A stretch of DNA of 64,000 bases from Isoetes taiwanensis (GCA_021234155.1 JAJEKV010000077.1:788784-852783); one strand, 5' to 3'; shown: positions 23,052-34,342, numbered from the stretch's first letter. Notes: generated from the letters alone by a model not told the origin. Numbers and translations are program-made.

Positions 23052-24662
23052 GGTGATGTTCCAGCATAATATACGCCACGAATACGTATATTGTACTGCC
23101 ACATCACTTGTACATGTCACGGATGACATGTACTTAGTAGTTGTAGTAGGTTGCACCTAGGGGGCAAGAGTTGCACCTAGAGGGCAACTTTGAATATGGT
23201 GCATGTTAAATAAACATACACAATTAATAACCCCATGGACCCCATTGCCAAATGGCTAAACCCCATTTGCCAATGTTTTAACCTAACCCTAAGGGTTTCT
23301 ATATAAGGGTTTCCCCTTAAACCCTAAACCCTTTTCTTTCTTTGCATTTTAGGGTTTTCATAGAGCTCCTTTTCCATTTCGCATTCAGGGCTCTCTTGAG
23401 CCATTTCGGCCAAATCCAGACCCATTTCACATTGCTCGGCTCTGCAAAGCCGGGTTTGCACAACAGATTAGCGATTAGCAGCCATCTTCAGCAAGATCAG
23501 GAGCATGGATGCATTCCGAGGATCAGGAGCAGGTCAAGGACCAGGTATCTAGTCATTCTGTTGTGCAAAGCCGTCTTTGGGCTAGGCAATGAGGTAGTTT
23601 AGCATATTCGTTCAGCCATAGAGGCCTTATAGATCCCGAGATCATAAGCCCTAACTAAGGAACCTAACTCTGTTGTTAGATAGATAGATTAAGATGATAT
23701 TCTTTATTTCAAGTTCTGTGATGATGTTGGTATTTCATTCTCGGGGACCTCCATATATTGGGAAGGGGGTAGAGGCCTAAAAGCATTGTAGCATATGATC
23801 CTAGATAGCCTACTAGTTCCCAATTATATGCGGCCCGTACCGTGAGTCCGCCGGGTTGTGGGGTGGGAGGACTAGACAGGTTGATAAGGAGGAACTTGTC
23901 CCCTACAGGCACTGACCCCTAACAGTGTGTAAGGCCCACCGGGGGTCTATGCGGGCTAGGCTTAATGGCTTGCCACTTTGCAGTGGGCAAGGCATGAGCT
24001 CGACACTGGGGTGATCGTCACCTTCCGGTGAGTTCAAGTCGAATAAGAGCGGTGGCTCTCTAGCCTTTGTGAAGGGCATGGATGCTTCGAGGGGAGGTGA
24101 CTTCCCACCCCTGCCTCATCGCTGGGGAGATGCAACCCGGTAGTAGTAGCCCTTTGGCTATTCACCCGTGAGGGCTACGGTCAGGGTCCCAATACTTTTC
24201 AACCTACTCGCTAGAAGTGTGCTACCGGGAGGGGCGGATGGAGTGGACTACCTAAGCCATGCTCTATGCCGCCCAAATCCATTGCCATGAATTCTATCGC
24301 AATGACCTCTCGGAGGACCAAGCCGTCAGTCAACCCCCTTGAGTTCGAGCCTTGGGTAGGATTTCCCCTTTACGTTATTGTTGTTCATGATGATGTTGTT
24401 ATCAATTTGATGTTTATGACATATTTCACCCTCGAGGTGATTGTATTTATATACTTGTTAGTTTGTGCTCATGTTTGTTTATTCACGCTTCCATGAATAG
24501 GTCGACCGATGGAAGGCGGGTGAATGACACATCCATTCTTCCCTTGCTGGCTCATTCCACCGGGAGTGGAGTGGTGGATGGCCCCCGCCGCTGTAGCTTG
24601 TGGGGAATGCTCCTCCTTCAGTGCGATGTGTGCATCATTATAAGGAGTAGGGGGACGTTACA
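23052..24662 (+). repeat. 3' LTR of chromovirus copy 1
   Basis: The LTR follows the polypurine tract directly, starting ggtgatgttcc (family consensus TGTGACGTTCC) and ending acgttaca; about 1.61 kb. A TATA box (tatataag, 23300) is followed by ccttaaaccctaaaccctttt, a telo-box-like run. It shares blocks with the copy 2 LTRs but is clearly an older or different subfamily member. Confidence 0.8.
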
Positions 24663-24818
24663 TTCCCCGGCCGGACAAAATTTCCGTCCGGACAAAAATT
24701 CCCCATCATCAAGACGGACTCACGATGTCAGTATGTGCTCTGTACAAAATATACGATGGCTAGCGACAAACCAAAAGGCCAGGGGCGACGGAGGTAGTTA
24801 GAGATGTCGAGGGGATAG
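24663..24818. other. Short spacer between two retroelements
   Basis: These 156 bp between the end of chromovirus copy 1 and the Tat-type LTR hold a short echo (ccggacaaaatttcc / ccggacaaaaattcc) and nothing else I can assign. Confidence 0.6.
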
Positions 24819-25422
24819 TGTTTGGGGTGCAGGTTGGGAACTCACGCAAAGACGACCCTGCCGTGAGGACCCTTGGATCAAGCGGGAGAATCCAAGAGGC
24901 GTATCCTTGGGATTTGCAAAAGAAACAAAGGAAAAGAGAAAAGAGAGAACAAACGAGAACAATAAGATCACAATGATGAGAACAACTCCTTGATGTCAAT
25001 GAAAATACATGAGCTCTCGCCAATCGAGAGAAAACAGAAGTGAGACAAAACTCAAAAACTCATCCCCCAAAACTCATGTGCTAGCTCTACTCATATATAT
25101 AGTACAATGGCCTTTGGCCCAATATAGACACTCTGACTGATTTGGTGCGACTCGACGGAGGCCCGATTCTTGAGGAATCTTTGGCGGTGCCTCTTGAAAT
25201 GCCTCAAATCACCGACGCCGATAGCCGGCAAAGGACGCCCGTCACTTGTCTAAGCGCCTCCTCTTGGAAGGAGGCACGGGCTTTGACTGCGTGGTTTGCT
25301 GTGGCTTGGTCTTCTCGTGGGGCTTTTGGACGATCTAACCCATGCCCTCGATCGAGATCCTTAGCCTTGACGGGTCCGGTCGTGTGCATGAATAGTTACG
25401 TACGGGATGTACAGGACTAACA
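24819..25422 (-). repeat. 3' LTR of the Tat-type element
   Basis: On the plus strand it runs tgtttgggg ... gactaaca, 604 bp, and matches 48359-48945 over its length, including a shared A-rich block near 24920-24970 (aaacaaaggaaaagagaaaa) and ctcatatatatagtacaatg near 25090. The latter, read on the minus strand, may hold the TATA region. Confidence 0.8.
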
Positions 25423-25432
25423 CTCCCCACCA

Positions 25433-26439
25433 AGCGACACTTTCGGTGTGAAGAAAAGGAGGAAGTGATTGGGCGGGAACCCTAGTTTGAAAATGATCCT
25501 CCGCGGGAATGAGGGCGGGCGCCATTGTGGTAATTGCCAATGAGATCTGGCGTATTTGAAGAGTCATTTCGTGAGTGTTGAGCCCAAGTGCGGGATGAGC
25601 ATCAATGAGAAAGCTTTGGGCGTACCATGTCTTCAAGGGCGTGTATGTGCTTCAGCAGTACAAAGCGGCATTCCATGAGAAGATAAGTCACAAGTCCAAA
25701 CGCACCGACTTTGCATTCGGGTTGCAATAAAAGATAGGGCGCCGCCCGACGAAGGAGCTGAGCGGAGGCACTTGGGAGCATGACCTGAGAAGCGCTTGAC
25801 GGTGAACCCAAGGATCCGTGAGGTGGCGTGATTCTTCAAGAAGGCATCAAGGCCATGGGCGGCATTAATTCCGGTGTGCCAACCACGCTCATTGGCAATA
25901 TAGATCAATTTTGGTGTGTGGTCCAAGGTGGCACCATTTTTCCAATTGGAGCGTCCAACAAAGCGTGGATCCCATTGGAGATCCTGGCCGAGATTCGAGG
26001 AGGAGTCCACCCGGGCCGTGGCCTTCGGGACCTTTGTCCAAAATGGAAGACGCCAGTCAGAGGTGAGAAACCGTGAGCGTGGAGGTACACCCAATGAAGC
26101 ATATGGAGAGGAAGCCATGCCCGTGGTTGTGGGCTGCTGAGCCTGCTCCTTGAATTCTCGAACAAGGTCCAGATCAAGAGCACCGCGATCACCGGGTCCC
26201 AAATCAACAGAGAGCTGAGTAAAGACTGGAGGATTAACCCAACCCGTGGGTGTGGTCTTGCTGTCCAGAAGGGCACGCAGTTGATTGTAGCTGGCCAAGT
26301 GCTGCATATAAACTTGGGCAAACTGAAGATCCTCAGGATGTGCTAAATGGTTGCGCACCTGTTCAAGTGTTTCTGCTTGCCACAGAGGTAAATGAGTAGC
26401 CAGCCGGCATGTACTCGCCAAGAGCGTGAGACCGATCAT
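25433..26439 (-). CDS. Accessory ORF next to the Tat 3' LTR (268 aa)
   Basis: An uninterrupted 268-codon minus-strand frame (25633-26439) starts at ATG in gatcATGATCG. The N-terminal half is helix-prone (QAETLEQVRNHLAHPEDLQF); the C-terminal half is basic with Trp/His (WKNGATLDHTPKLIYIANER). I recognise no family. Its position, after integrase and before the 3' LTR, is where Tat-lineage elements carry additional ORFs of unclear role. It may be the distal exon of the ORF at 26932-28571. The last 200 bp to the LTR show no reading frame. That it is the longest uninterrupted frame of the element besides 26932-27780 argues for real coding. Confidence 0.5.
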
Positions 26440-26931
26440 GATCTTTTTAAATACAGATTGTTATCGGTAACAACCGGTGAGCATCGGGGTTGTCGTTAAA
26501 ATTTCGATGTGGCTCACCTCGAATTTGTGCCGTGTATGAGCCGATAGAAGTCATGGAAGATGTACACCATCAACCCACGAACAACTTCGGAAGATGAGCA
26601 AATCGGGGATCTTCATTAAAGTGGGATTGGATTAGGTCGAAGACTAAGAGAAACCTGAGTAAGCCTTTGTCTTCAACCCGAAAGGTCCGCCAAATCCCGA
26701 GAAAGTCCACATTGCGCACTGTTCATTAACCCGGTCGCCCCGCGCCGTACCACTTAAGAAAAGAGGTGGCGTCGGGCAACCACATAATCAGTAACCGGAA
26801 GGAGGAGCCAAATCACAGGAATGTGGAGAGCTATTAATGTAACCCCTCCCGCATTTTATGTTGCGGCGTCTTTTCAGCATTGAACAACTTCACGGAGTTG
26901 ATGGTCGAGGTCACGGATCTGATTCTCTTTT

Positions 26932-28571
26932 TCAAGGAGGAGACGGATTGATCAGGGGAACCGTTTGTGAGGAAGCGTGCCATGTGAAGAGGATTGCCCG
27001 TGAGTATGGAGTCGTGGCAATCCTCAAGGCCATCAATGATCTTCTGTTTCTTAGCCTCGTAAGTTGATCCCGGAGGGGCGTGAGCTGATGGGTCAGCGTG
27101 GAAAGCTGATCTTCTAAGGAGGTGATTCGAGCATCGCGCGCTGTAAGGTCATGGACTTGATTGGTGTAACTTTGAGAAAGCTCTGTGGTGTTAAGTTTGG
27201 CTAGGTCTCTATCCTTGTCGCCTGTGAGGTTATCCTTGGCCTTGACCTGCTCCAAAGAATTCTGAATGGTGGATTGCAACCGAGCCTTGATGGACGCTAG
27301 CGTGCTGGTCTCGATGCGTTGCGATCTTGAGATCCTCACGGCCCGTAAAGAGAGCCTCGTGCTTTTCCCGAAGTTTGTCTTCCGTGGATTGAACTTAGCG
27401 CGGTTGGCAACTTGAAGATCCCTGTGAACAGCTTTCGATGCCTCCAGGTACGCTTGAACTCCATTCATGAGAACTTCTTGGGAGTCTTGTAACTTGAGGA
27501 CAACGGCTTGAACATCCTGCTGGTATTGATACAGGAGCTGGCGAGGATGTGAAGGTGTGGGGCCCTGTTGTTGCCGTGTTTGGGACGTCTGAGAGACATG
27601 ATGAGGAGTGGAGGGCAAGGATTTTGTGGAGGAAGAAGAGATAGTGACATGCGTGGCGTTGTGTTGAACATGACCAGAGAAGAAGGACGGAAGTTTCAGC
27701 CCTGTTGGTTTTGAGGAAGGAATGAAAGGATTGATGAGTGGATGCATGAGAAATGGAAGGGGACGGGGATAGGAAGGCAATGACGGATGAGGGCTTGAAG
27801 ATGGGCACCCACTGAGGCTTCAAATGCTGAAGAAGGGGCGGCCCTAATGCAATCCACTTCATGAAGAAGTCTGAAGAAAAGCATTTGTGGCCAATCAATA
27901 TGGTGTGGAGAGTGGATGGCCATGATGACAACATTATAGAACTGTTTATTGATATGGGTGTTCTTTATGGAGTACCCAAGGAATTTTCGCCACAGAAACT
28001 TTACAAAAGTGTCGTAGGGCTTGGCAATGTTGGTGAGGCGATGCATGTTGGCTTGATAAGGAGTGCGTTTATACCGAGTGACATCCACGGTCTGTCACGG
28101 CTTCAAGATAAAGAAGGTCTTTAAGAGGAATGTGGAATACCTCTAAATCGAGAACCCGAAAGTAAGCAAAATGGTGGTGCCATCGACCGTGGTAGCGTAC
28201 CCTTTCGGGCTGTTGATTATATGAGCAACAAACTGCTTCAATTGCTCCGGATTTGGTGCATGGAGGTCCTGTTGAGAGAATTCATAAAGCCCATCGCGCT
28301 CCGCGACTTCACGACTCGGACCAACTAGGGCTTCATGCGAAGGTGGGTGTTGAGAAGGCCACGGACTCAAAAAGAGCGGGATCCGTGGGAGCGTAAGCTT
28401 GAAGTTGAGGAAATTTGGCTTCCGGCCATGGCTAAGAGCGCCGGAAAGGAACAAGAAGATCTGTCTGGAGAAGCCGGGGGGCGGAGAACAGAAGACGAAA
28501 ATGAAGATAGACGAAAAGGTTTTAGGGCGCACCGGTGTTGGCCAAGGGACATGATGAGAATGAAACGACAA
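26932..28571 (-). pseudogene. Accessory ORF of the Tat element with coiled coil (broken)
   Basis: Several minus-strand frames follow one another. The segment 28088-27696 (FVKFLWRKFLGYSIKNTHIN, DWPQMLFFRLLHEV) resembles the putative plant transposon protein domain found in extra ORFs of plant gypsy elements. The segment 27780-26932 (282 codons open) is Pro/Ser-rich and then coiled-coil-like (ARDARITSLEDQLSTLTHQL, TPLRDQLTRLRNRR). Frameshifts separate them, and the true start is uncertain (candidate near 28571). Known relatives are additional ORFs of Tat elements, function unknown. Both assignments are from memory of the families. Confidence 0.5.
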
Positions 28572-28930
28572 CCGTTGATGAGACCAGGTGGCGATAGATG
28601 CGAAGGAGTCACTTGGAAGGCAAAAATTTGGCTAAGTCCCCAAGCAGTTAAGGGAGAAGCAATGGACGGTAGAGATGAGACCGGAATGAAGAATCGGAGG
28701 TGACAGCTGGCGAAGGTACAAACATTAATATCCGACGGGCGTGAAAGGAAGGAATGTCATTTAATGCGTGCAACTCGAGGTGGGATATCATTAAAACGAA
28801 AGTGTCAGAAGGTACCATGGCTAGATATGCGGCGGGAGAAAAGATTCCTCATTTAGAAACGGCCTTGCATTGCAACCACGTTAGCCGATTTTTGAGTGGT
28901 CCACGTCGACAGAGTTCCAAGTAGTGGGGC

Positions 28931-28938
28931 TATATAAG
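28931..28938 (+). promoter_or_regulatory. TATA box for the antisense accessory ORF
   Basis: The word tatataag lies 46 bp upstream of the ATG at 28977 and 19 bp upstream of the ATG at 28950, on the strand opposite to Tat pol. With initiation about 30 bp downstream, 28977 would be the first usable start. Confidence 0.45.
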
Positions 28939-28976
28939 ACGAGCAGTGGATGAAGCTGAGGCACCCTTTGGCGACC

Positions 28977-29231
28977 ATGAGTATGGCAAATGGCCGGTTT
29001 GAAGAGAACCGCACTATGCCGACAATTGTCGGAATGGATCACCGCAAGATGAACTATGCGGATCTCGGAAATGCCAATCGTGGCATCCCTATGGATGGCT
29101 GGTGCAGTGGGATGGCTGAGCATCCCGACCCTCTGACCAACCCGATGGAGGTGGTGGTGCATCTGCGCTGGGATCCGGAGCAGAACTACTACCATATCCT
29201 CTGCATCACCTCTGCTCCCAACCCGGAGTAG
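28977..29231 (+). CDS. Small accessory protein antisense to Tat pol (84 aa)
   Basis: An intact frame runs from ATG in gcgaccATGAG to TAG. An in-frame ATG at 28950 would give 93 aa but lies too close to the TATA box. The protein (MSMANGRFEENRTMPTIVGM at its start, then MEVVVHLRWDPEQNYYHILC near its end) is compact, with several aromatic residues, and unlike the skew-driven frames nearby. It lies between the integrase end and the sense accessory ORFs, on the opposite strand. Antisense additional ORFs are known in some Tat-lineage elements. I do not recognise this one. Confidence 0.5.
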   Translation: MSMANGRFEENRTMPTIVGMDHRKMNYADLGNANRGIPMDGWCSGMAEHPDPLTNPMEVVVHLRWDPEQNYYHILCITSAPNPE

Positions 29232-29451
29232 AGGGGTTTTAATCTTAGGATTTTGTAAATAGGGCACTGTCCATAGAGCTCTGCTCATAGCGGAAGTAAG
29301 TGGGCAATGCTCGCATTTTGTAATTTGCCTCTACTATAAATATAAATATGTCGCTTTTAGTCACTATCTGTGGAGTCTGAACTTTGTTGTGCCTCATGTG
29401 TAGAACCGTCTGTAGCGTCTGTATGAAATTGTTTAAGGCGAAAGCCATTAA

Positions 29452-30713
29452 CTAGAGTAGGTAACGGAGTGCCATCCAACTCGGCCAGCTTGAAAACACT
29501 GGGTTGAACAACTTGAATAATTTGATACCAAGCCACCTGAACTTTAACTTGCCCGGAAAATTTTTGTAACGAGAATCATAAAGAAGAACCAAATCACCTT
29601 CTTTGAATGTTTTTGTCTTAAGACGTTTGTCATGCAAGGATTTCTGCAACTGTTGACCATGAAGAACACGAATGTAAGCATCTCTCCGAAGTTCATCTAA
29701 CTGTTCCAATTGATAAACCCGTTCCTTGAGTGCAGCAGGTGGATTATGTGCTGTAGCAAGTTTGAAACGGAGAGTCGGAAGAATGAATGCAAAGGGCATA
29801 AGAGCTTCTTGACCATGAACCAATTTGAAAGGAGTGTAGCCAGTAGCAATTTTGAAACTGGTGTTATAAGCCCAAAGAACAAGAGGCAACTTGTCTTGCC
29901 TAACACAATGCGAGAAGCATCACAAATTTTCTTGAGAACAGTGATGAGGGTTTTGTTGGTACTTTCAGCCAATCCATTTCCTTGAGGATAGTAAGGTGTA
30001 CTCTTCCCTGGTCTTTGTATGTGAAGATAATCCGTCACTCCTTGATGGTATGATTGACAAAATGGGCGCCACGATCACTAACAAGTTAGGTGGGACAACA
30101 AAAAACGCGTGATGATGTGTGTGTAGAGAACCTTTGCTGTACTGGCAGCAGTGTTGTCTGGAAGGGCACAAGCTTCCGCCCATTTAGTAGCATAACCAGT
30201 GATGACCAGAATGTAGCTGGACGCAGGTGCCGCTACGGTAGGTCCATGGGCCCCACAAAGTCCATTCCCCATTTGCTGAAGGGAAGTGGCGGCGGCGACC
30301 CGTCAATGGAAGAGCCGCCCGTCACGGGTTTGCCCACACGCCACGCGAACATATCACGTGTGAGCATAAGCGTGGGCATCTTTGAAGAGCGTGGGCCAGA
30401 ATTATCCTGCCAAAAGAATTTTGCGTGCCGTGGTGTCACCACTAAAATGACCACCACCAAGCCCGTCATGGGCTTGTCGCACAATATCGGGCACCTCATG
30501 TGGGAGGACACAACGACGTAGGACCATGTCTTTACCGCGTTTGTATAAATGGTTTGCAACCATGGTATAGTCACGGACCTCTAAAGAAACCGATGGCGGC
30601 GCGGAGCCGAAGCTTGTCTGGAGAGTCGGCCGATCGTCGTGGGGAAAAGCACCAGTGAGAAGATATTGTTGAAAGTTATGAAACCAATGGGGCGTGGCCG
30701 TGACCAGGAACAA
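29452..30713 (-). pseudogene. Integrase of the Tat-type element (broken)
   Basis: In minus-strand order: the zinc-binding region (QAHDGLGGGHFSGDTTARKI), the core start (SSYILVITGYATKWAEACAL), the core end with catalytic Glu (STPYYPQGNGLAESTNKTL), then LVLWAYNTSFKIATGYTPFK and a C-terminal module (EGDLVLLYDSRYKNFPGKLK). Several frameshifts break it, and the first catalytic Asp region is disturbed. The layout and the KFRW-type C-terminus without a chromodomain separate it from the chromovirus copies. Confidence 0.85.
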
Positions 30714-31352
30714 TTGACGTCTGGAAAGGCATCCGAAACACCCGTGGAGGGGTCATCGGTGTGGATGCGAAAAGATAATCAGGCACCACATGAGACTTGC
30801 CTGCCTTATGAACAATTTCGAAGGGAGCGACTTCTTGCAGAAGGAGGACCCAACGAGCAATTCTACCCATGGGCGTGGCTTTGTTGATTAAATAAAGAAG
30901 AGCTTGATGATCAACAAAGAACTTGATCTGGCTGCCCAACAAATAATGACGGAAACGTTGGACACAGAAAACTAAGCCCAAGGCTTCCCCGCCTGGCAGA
31001 GTAGTTGCGCTCCGCCAGATTGAGTTCCTACTGGCATAGCGAATCGGTTTATCCGTGTGTTCATCATAGGCCCGAGAAAGAAAGCGGCACCAATTGCAAA
31101 AGCAGAGACATCAACATGAACCGGGAAAGGCTTGTCCCATTGAGGAGGAACAAGTAGGGGCTCGAATAAGTAATGCTTCAACTCGAAAGAAGCTTCCGCT
31201 TGGGGATTCCAAGCCCAAGTGGATTCATCACCCGTGAGTTTATGAATGGGATCGCGAGCAATGCAAGTCCGAGGAATGAAGGTGGAATAATAATTAACTT
31301 TACCCGTGAAGGAACGTGTCTCTTTGATATTAGATGGTGCTTGAGCCCTCAA
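30676..31352 (-). pseudogene. RNase H region of the Tat-type pol (broken)
   Basis: Segments in order: the RT-RNase H connection (NIKETRSFTGKVNYYSTFIP), WDKPFPVHVDVSAFAIGAAF with an RNase H Asp, and GSQIKFFVDHQALLYLINKA with a second conserved Asp-His. The reading frame changes several times. Confidence 0.8.
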
Positions 31353-32340
31353 GATACTGGCCCGATTTTAGCGGGATCCGTGGTGATCCCATCTTTGCTA
31401 ACCACATGACCCAAAAGAACACCTGAGGTGACGCAGAAAGTGCACTTCTCAGGATTGAGACTAATGCCAGATTCATCACATTTTTGAAAGACAAGCTCTA
31501 ACTTCTCCAAGTGATCATCCATGGAGCTGTAGGCTGAAAAATCATCTTGAAAGATCTGAGAAAAGGTTGATCCTTCATATAGGCTTGAAAATTTAGAGCA
31601 TGATGCAAACCGAAAGGTTGAAGGAGAGTTTGATAAACCAAAAGGGACCACCTTGTAGGCAAAAGTGCCCCACGGGGTAGTGAAGGTAGTTTTGAGTTGA
31701 TCTTCTTTCTTGATAAGAAATTTGATCAGAGAAACCATCCATGAAAGAGTACATTTCATGACCAGCAACCTCTTCAAGAACCTGGTCAAGGGAAGTGATC
31801 ACGCTCCGTAGCTTGATTGAGTTTTCTGTAGTCCACGCGGACGCGGATCTTACCATTGTGTTTGAGAGCAATGACAATGGGGCTCACCCATTCAGAGTGT
31901 TTCACCTCATAAATCAGGCCAGCAGCTAAGAGTTTGTCAATTTTGGCCTTGACGGTCCCGCGATAATTTGGGTTGAGCCTGCATCGTCGCCGCTAGATTG
32001 GGTGCATCGTCAGGTTTGGTAGGAATGGTGAGTTCCCCAATTCTTTTTGATACCTCGAAGGTCTTTATAGCTCCAAGCAAAATATGTTTGAACTTCTTGA
32101 ACATCGTCACGGCGCGTGCTTTATAAGTGGATGGAAGATTAGCATCTAAGCGGACGGGTTGATTGTTACCAATGTCCACGATGTCCACTTCTGGAGTTTG
32201 AATATGAGGAACAACCTCAGGTGTCTGAACCCGATGAGCGGAGGTTGAAACATGATAGGAGGAGCCGTGATTTTTGAGTGGTGAAGAAAAGAGGTCGGGC
32301 CGAAAGTGCCATCAAGCAAGGGTTGCTTCATGACGGCATT
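31349..32340 (-). pseudogene. Reverse transcriptase of the Tat-type pol (broken)
   Basis: Recognisable pieces are the pre-RT block (LGELTIPTKPD after a frameshift), TTPWGTFAYKVVPFGLSNSP, the active-site region SQIFQDDFSAYSSMDDHLEK with the double Asp, and GVLLGHVVSKDGITTDPAKI. The codons before VVPFG are split over three frames. The insertion of chromovirus copy 2 at 32351 falls between protease and RT, so protease lies at about 45.8 kb. Confidence 0.85.
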
Positions 32341-32351
32341 AACATCAATAG

Positions 32352-33900
32352 TGTGGCGTTCAGCCGCAGATTATAACGGTCCCGGGGCGATCTTTGTCTT
32401 CGCCGAATCACGCCATTACCGCCCTCGATCGACGGTATGCCAACGGATAGCCAGTAAAGTAGCCCTAGGGGCAACTTGCTAGGAGTGTTCATATATTATT
32501 AATGTGCACATGTGCACATTAATGAGGGCACACCTTTCCATGTTGGCATATTTTGCCACCTAGCCATTAAAGGCAAGTGGGGCCTTTCCAATTATCCCAC
32601 ATGCCAAATTGGGTGGTGGAAACCCTAGCCTAAACCCCATGTCTATTTAGGGTAGGAAAACCCTAGCTTGCTAGTTTTTCGTCCTTAGGGTTTTAGAGCT
32701 CAGTTTTGGCTGCCCCAGAGCCAAAACCAGCCTCCAGGCTTGGGCCCAAGCGAATTGCACCATCGGTTCCACCAATTCGGCCGGCTCGGCAGGATGGTTG
32801 AACCTCGAGTCAGGAGGAGCCACCAAGGATCAGATTTGGTCAATTTAATAGCTTAAACCGTCTTCTAGTCATAGAATCGTAGGTTTAGACTATTAAATTG
32901 CCCATAGTAGCTATCTAGATCTTAGATCTGGACACTAACAAAAGAACCTAACTCTATGATTAGATCTAGTTCTTTAGTTCTTCCAGGATGTATTTGGATG
33001 ATGTATCTCTGTGAACTCCTTGTATTGGGAAGGGGGTAGAGGCCCCAAAGCTTGTAGTTGATGCTCCTAGAGTAGCCTCTCTAGCACACTGTGTAGATCG
33101 CCTGTGTACAAGAGCCACAGGTTTGCCAGGGTGAAGGGGGCCGACCGGCTAAGAAGGAGGTTCATGTTCTCGACTCTTGAACCATCCCCGTGTGTGTAAA
33201 GCCTCACAGGGGGGATCATTTGACTAGGTCTAATGCCTTACCACCGAAAAGGGTAAGGCATGGGCTCGGCTGCAGAGTGAAGTGGTGTACACTTTCCGAT
33301 GGGTTTCGAATCACGGGCAGTGGCCTCTAGTCACCTCGAGTCGGCATGTAGATCTCTCGGAGGGAGTGATCCCTACCCGCCCCATCGAACTGGGAGGATG
33401 AGACCGGGAATAGCCCCTTCTGGCTATGCATCCGTGGGGCTCTGGTCCAGTCCCAACACTTTTCAGCCCACTCGCAAAGTGTGCAATGTGAGGGCGGATG
33501 GAGTGGACAACCCTATGCCATGTTCTTATGCCACCCAAATCCATTGCCATGAATTCTGCCTCTAATGAACTCGGAGACCCAAGCCGTCCAGTCACCCCTT
33601 GAGTCCGAGCCTTGGGTAGGGTTCCTCATGTGATGTGGTCGACCACCGCTCCATGCAGATGTTGATATACCACCCCTCCGGGTGGATGGAGGATCGCTGG
33701 TACTAACATGTATGTTTACGCTTCCAGCCTAGGTAGGCCGGGGAGAGAGGGGTAGAATGACACCTTCACTCTTCCCTTTGGGGACTGGATACGGGCGCAA
33801 AGGATATGTGGAGGGCCCTGTGTCAGCATGGGAGCTGGTGTGGGGAAGAACTCCTGTTTGTATACGGTGAGAGCACCGTGACACCCAGAGGGACGCCACG
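32352..33900 (+). repeat. 5' LTR of chromovirus copy 2
   Basis: It begins tgtggcgttc and ends gacgccacg (the final A is mutated). Notable parts: a perfect 26-bp palindrome centred on catg at 32498-32523, a TATA-like ctatttaggg near 32643, an 18-bp inverted repeat at 32842-32899, and the family block gggaagggggtagaggcc near 33030. Long AT-rich blocks are nearly identical to the 3' LTR, while CG-rich blocks differ by many small indels. Confidence 0.9.
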
Positions 33901-33901
33901 G

Positions 33902-33912
33902 TGGTATCGAGC
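33902..33912 (+). promoter_or_regulatory. Primer-binding site, initiator-Met tRNA type
   Basis: The word tggtatcgagc directly after the LTR matches the plant initiator-Met primer site TGGTATCAGAGC apart from one missing A. Confidence 0.8.
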
Positions 33913-34091
33913 AATGTTCTTGGAGACCAAGAGCAAAGCACGACCATGTTCCCGTGAGTACTAACTTGATAGGATCCTCAAAGCTCGGAAAGTGGGAAAA
34001 TTTTTCTCACCTTTGTAGTTTATGCTAAGCTAGTAACAATTAAGTGAATTGGAATTTAACAAGATTGAGCCAAAATTTTCCAAGTGAGGTG

Positions 34092-34342
34092 GTCTCTCAT
34101 ACCACCGTCGCAGAAACTAAATTTTTTGTTTTGAAGCGAAGCAAGTCGTGGAGACATCGAAGTCAAGAACACCAAAACATGATGAATTTGAGAAAAATAA
34201 TGTGGTAAGGCTAATTCTAAGGTAGGAATTAGTTAGAATAGCATGTTTTGATTACCTAAAACCCTAGAATGTAGGAGATTCACATACCGCTACTGGTCGC
34301 AAAACTAAACATTAGTATTGGAACGAGGCAAGTCGCGGAGAC
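34092..34342 (+). repeat. Motif pair 1 (two 65-nt structured motifs)
   Basis: Motifs at 34092-34155 and 34274-34342 share the core gtcgc-aaaacta-a-ttagt-ttg-aacga-gcaagtcg-ggagac. In the first, gtctc at the start can pair with gagac at the end. They lie 182 bp apart, upstream of the TATA box at 34447. Confidence 0.7.

Larger units (their letters stand above)
1655..24662 (+). mobile_element. Chromovirus (Ty3/gypsy) copy 1, 5'-truncated and interrupted
   Basis: The element keeps the RT and RNase H part of pol (1655-3110), then after the 17.7-kb insertion (3111-20828) integrase, chromodomain, 3' untranslated region, polypurine tract and 3' LTR. It is the same family as copy 2 at 32352-45391: protein order, a shared 3' UTR block beginning gaagtagacgacctcgagag, and LTR blocks such as gggaagggggtagaggcc all match. 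Homology to copy 2 starts around 1655, so gag, protease and the 5' LTR are missing from this window, either deleted or displaced beyond the left edge. Without the insertion the remnant is about 5.3 kb. Confidence 0.85.

Noticed and set aside
27861..28124. 87-codon plus-strand frame
   Set aside because: Antisense to the sense accessory ORF of the Tat element; no promoter-like sequence, unlike the ORF at 28977.
28335..28703. 122-codon plus-strand frame, Arg/Glu-rich
   Set aside because: Antisense to the Pro/Ser-rich start of the Tat accessory ORF; composition is the complement of it.
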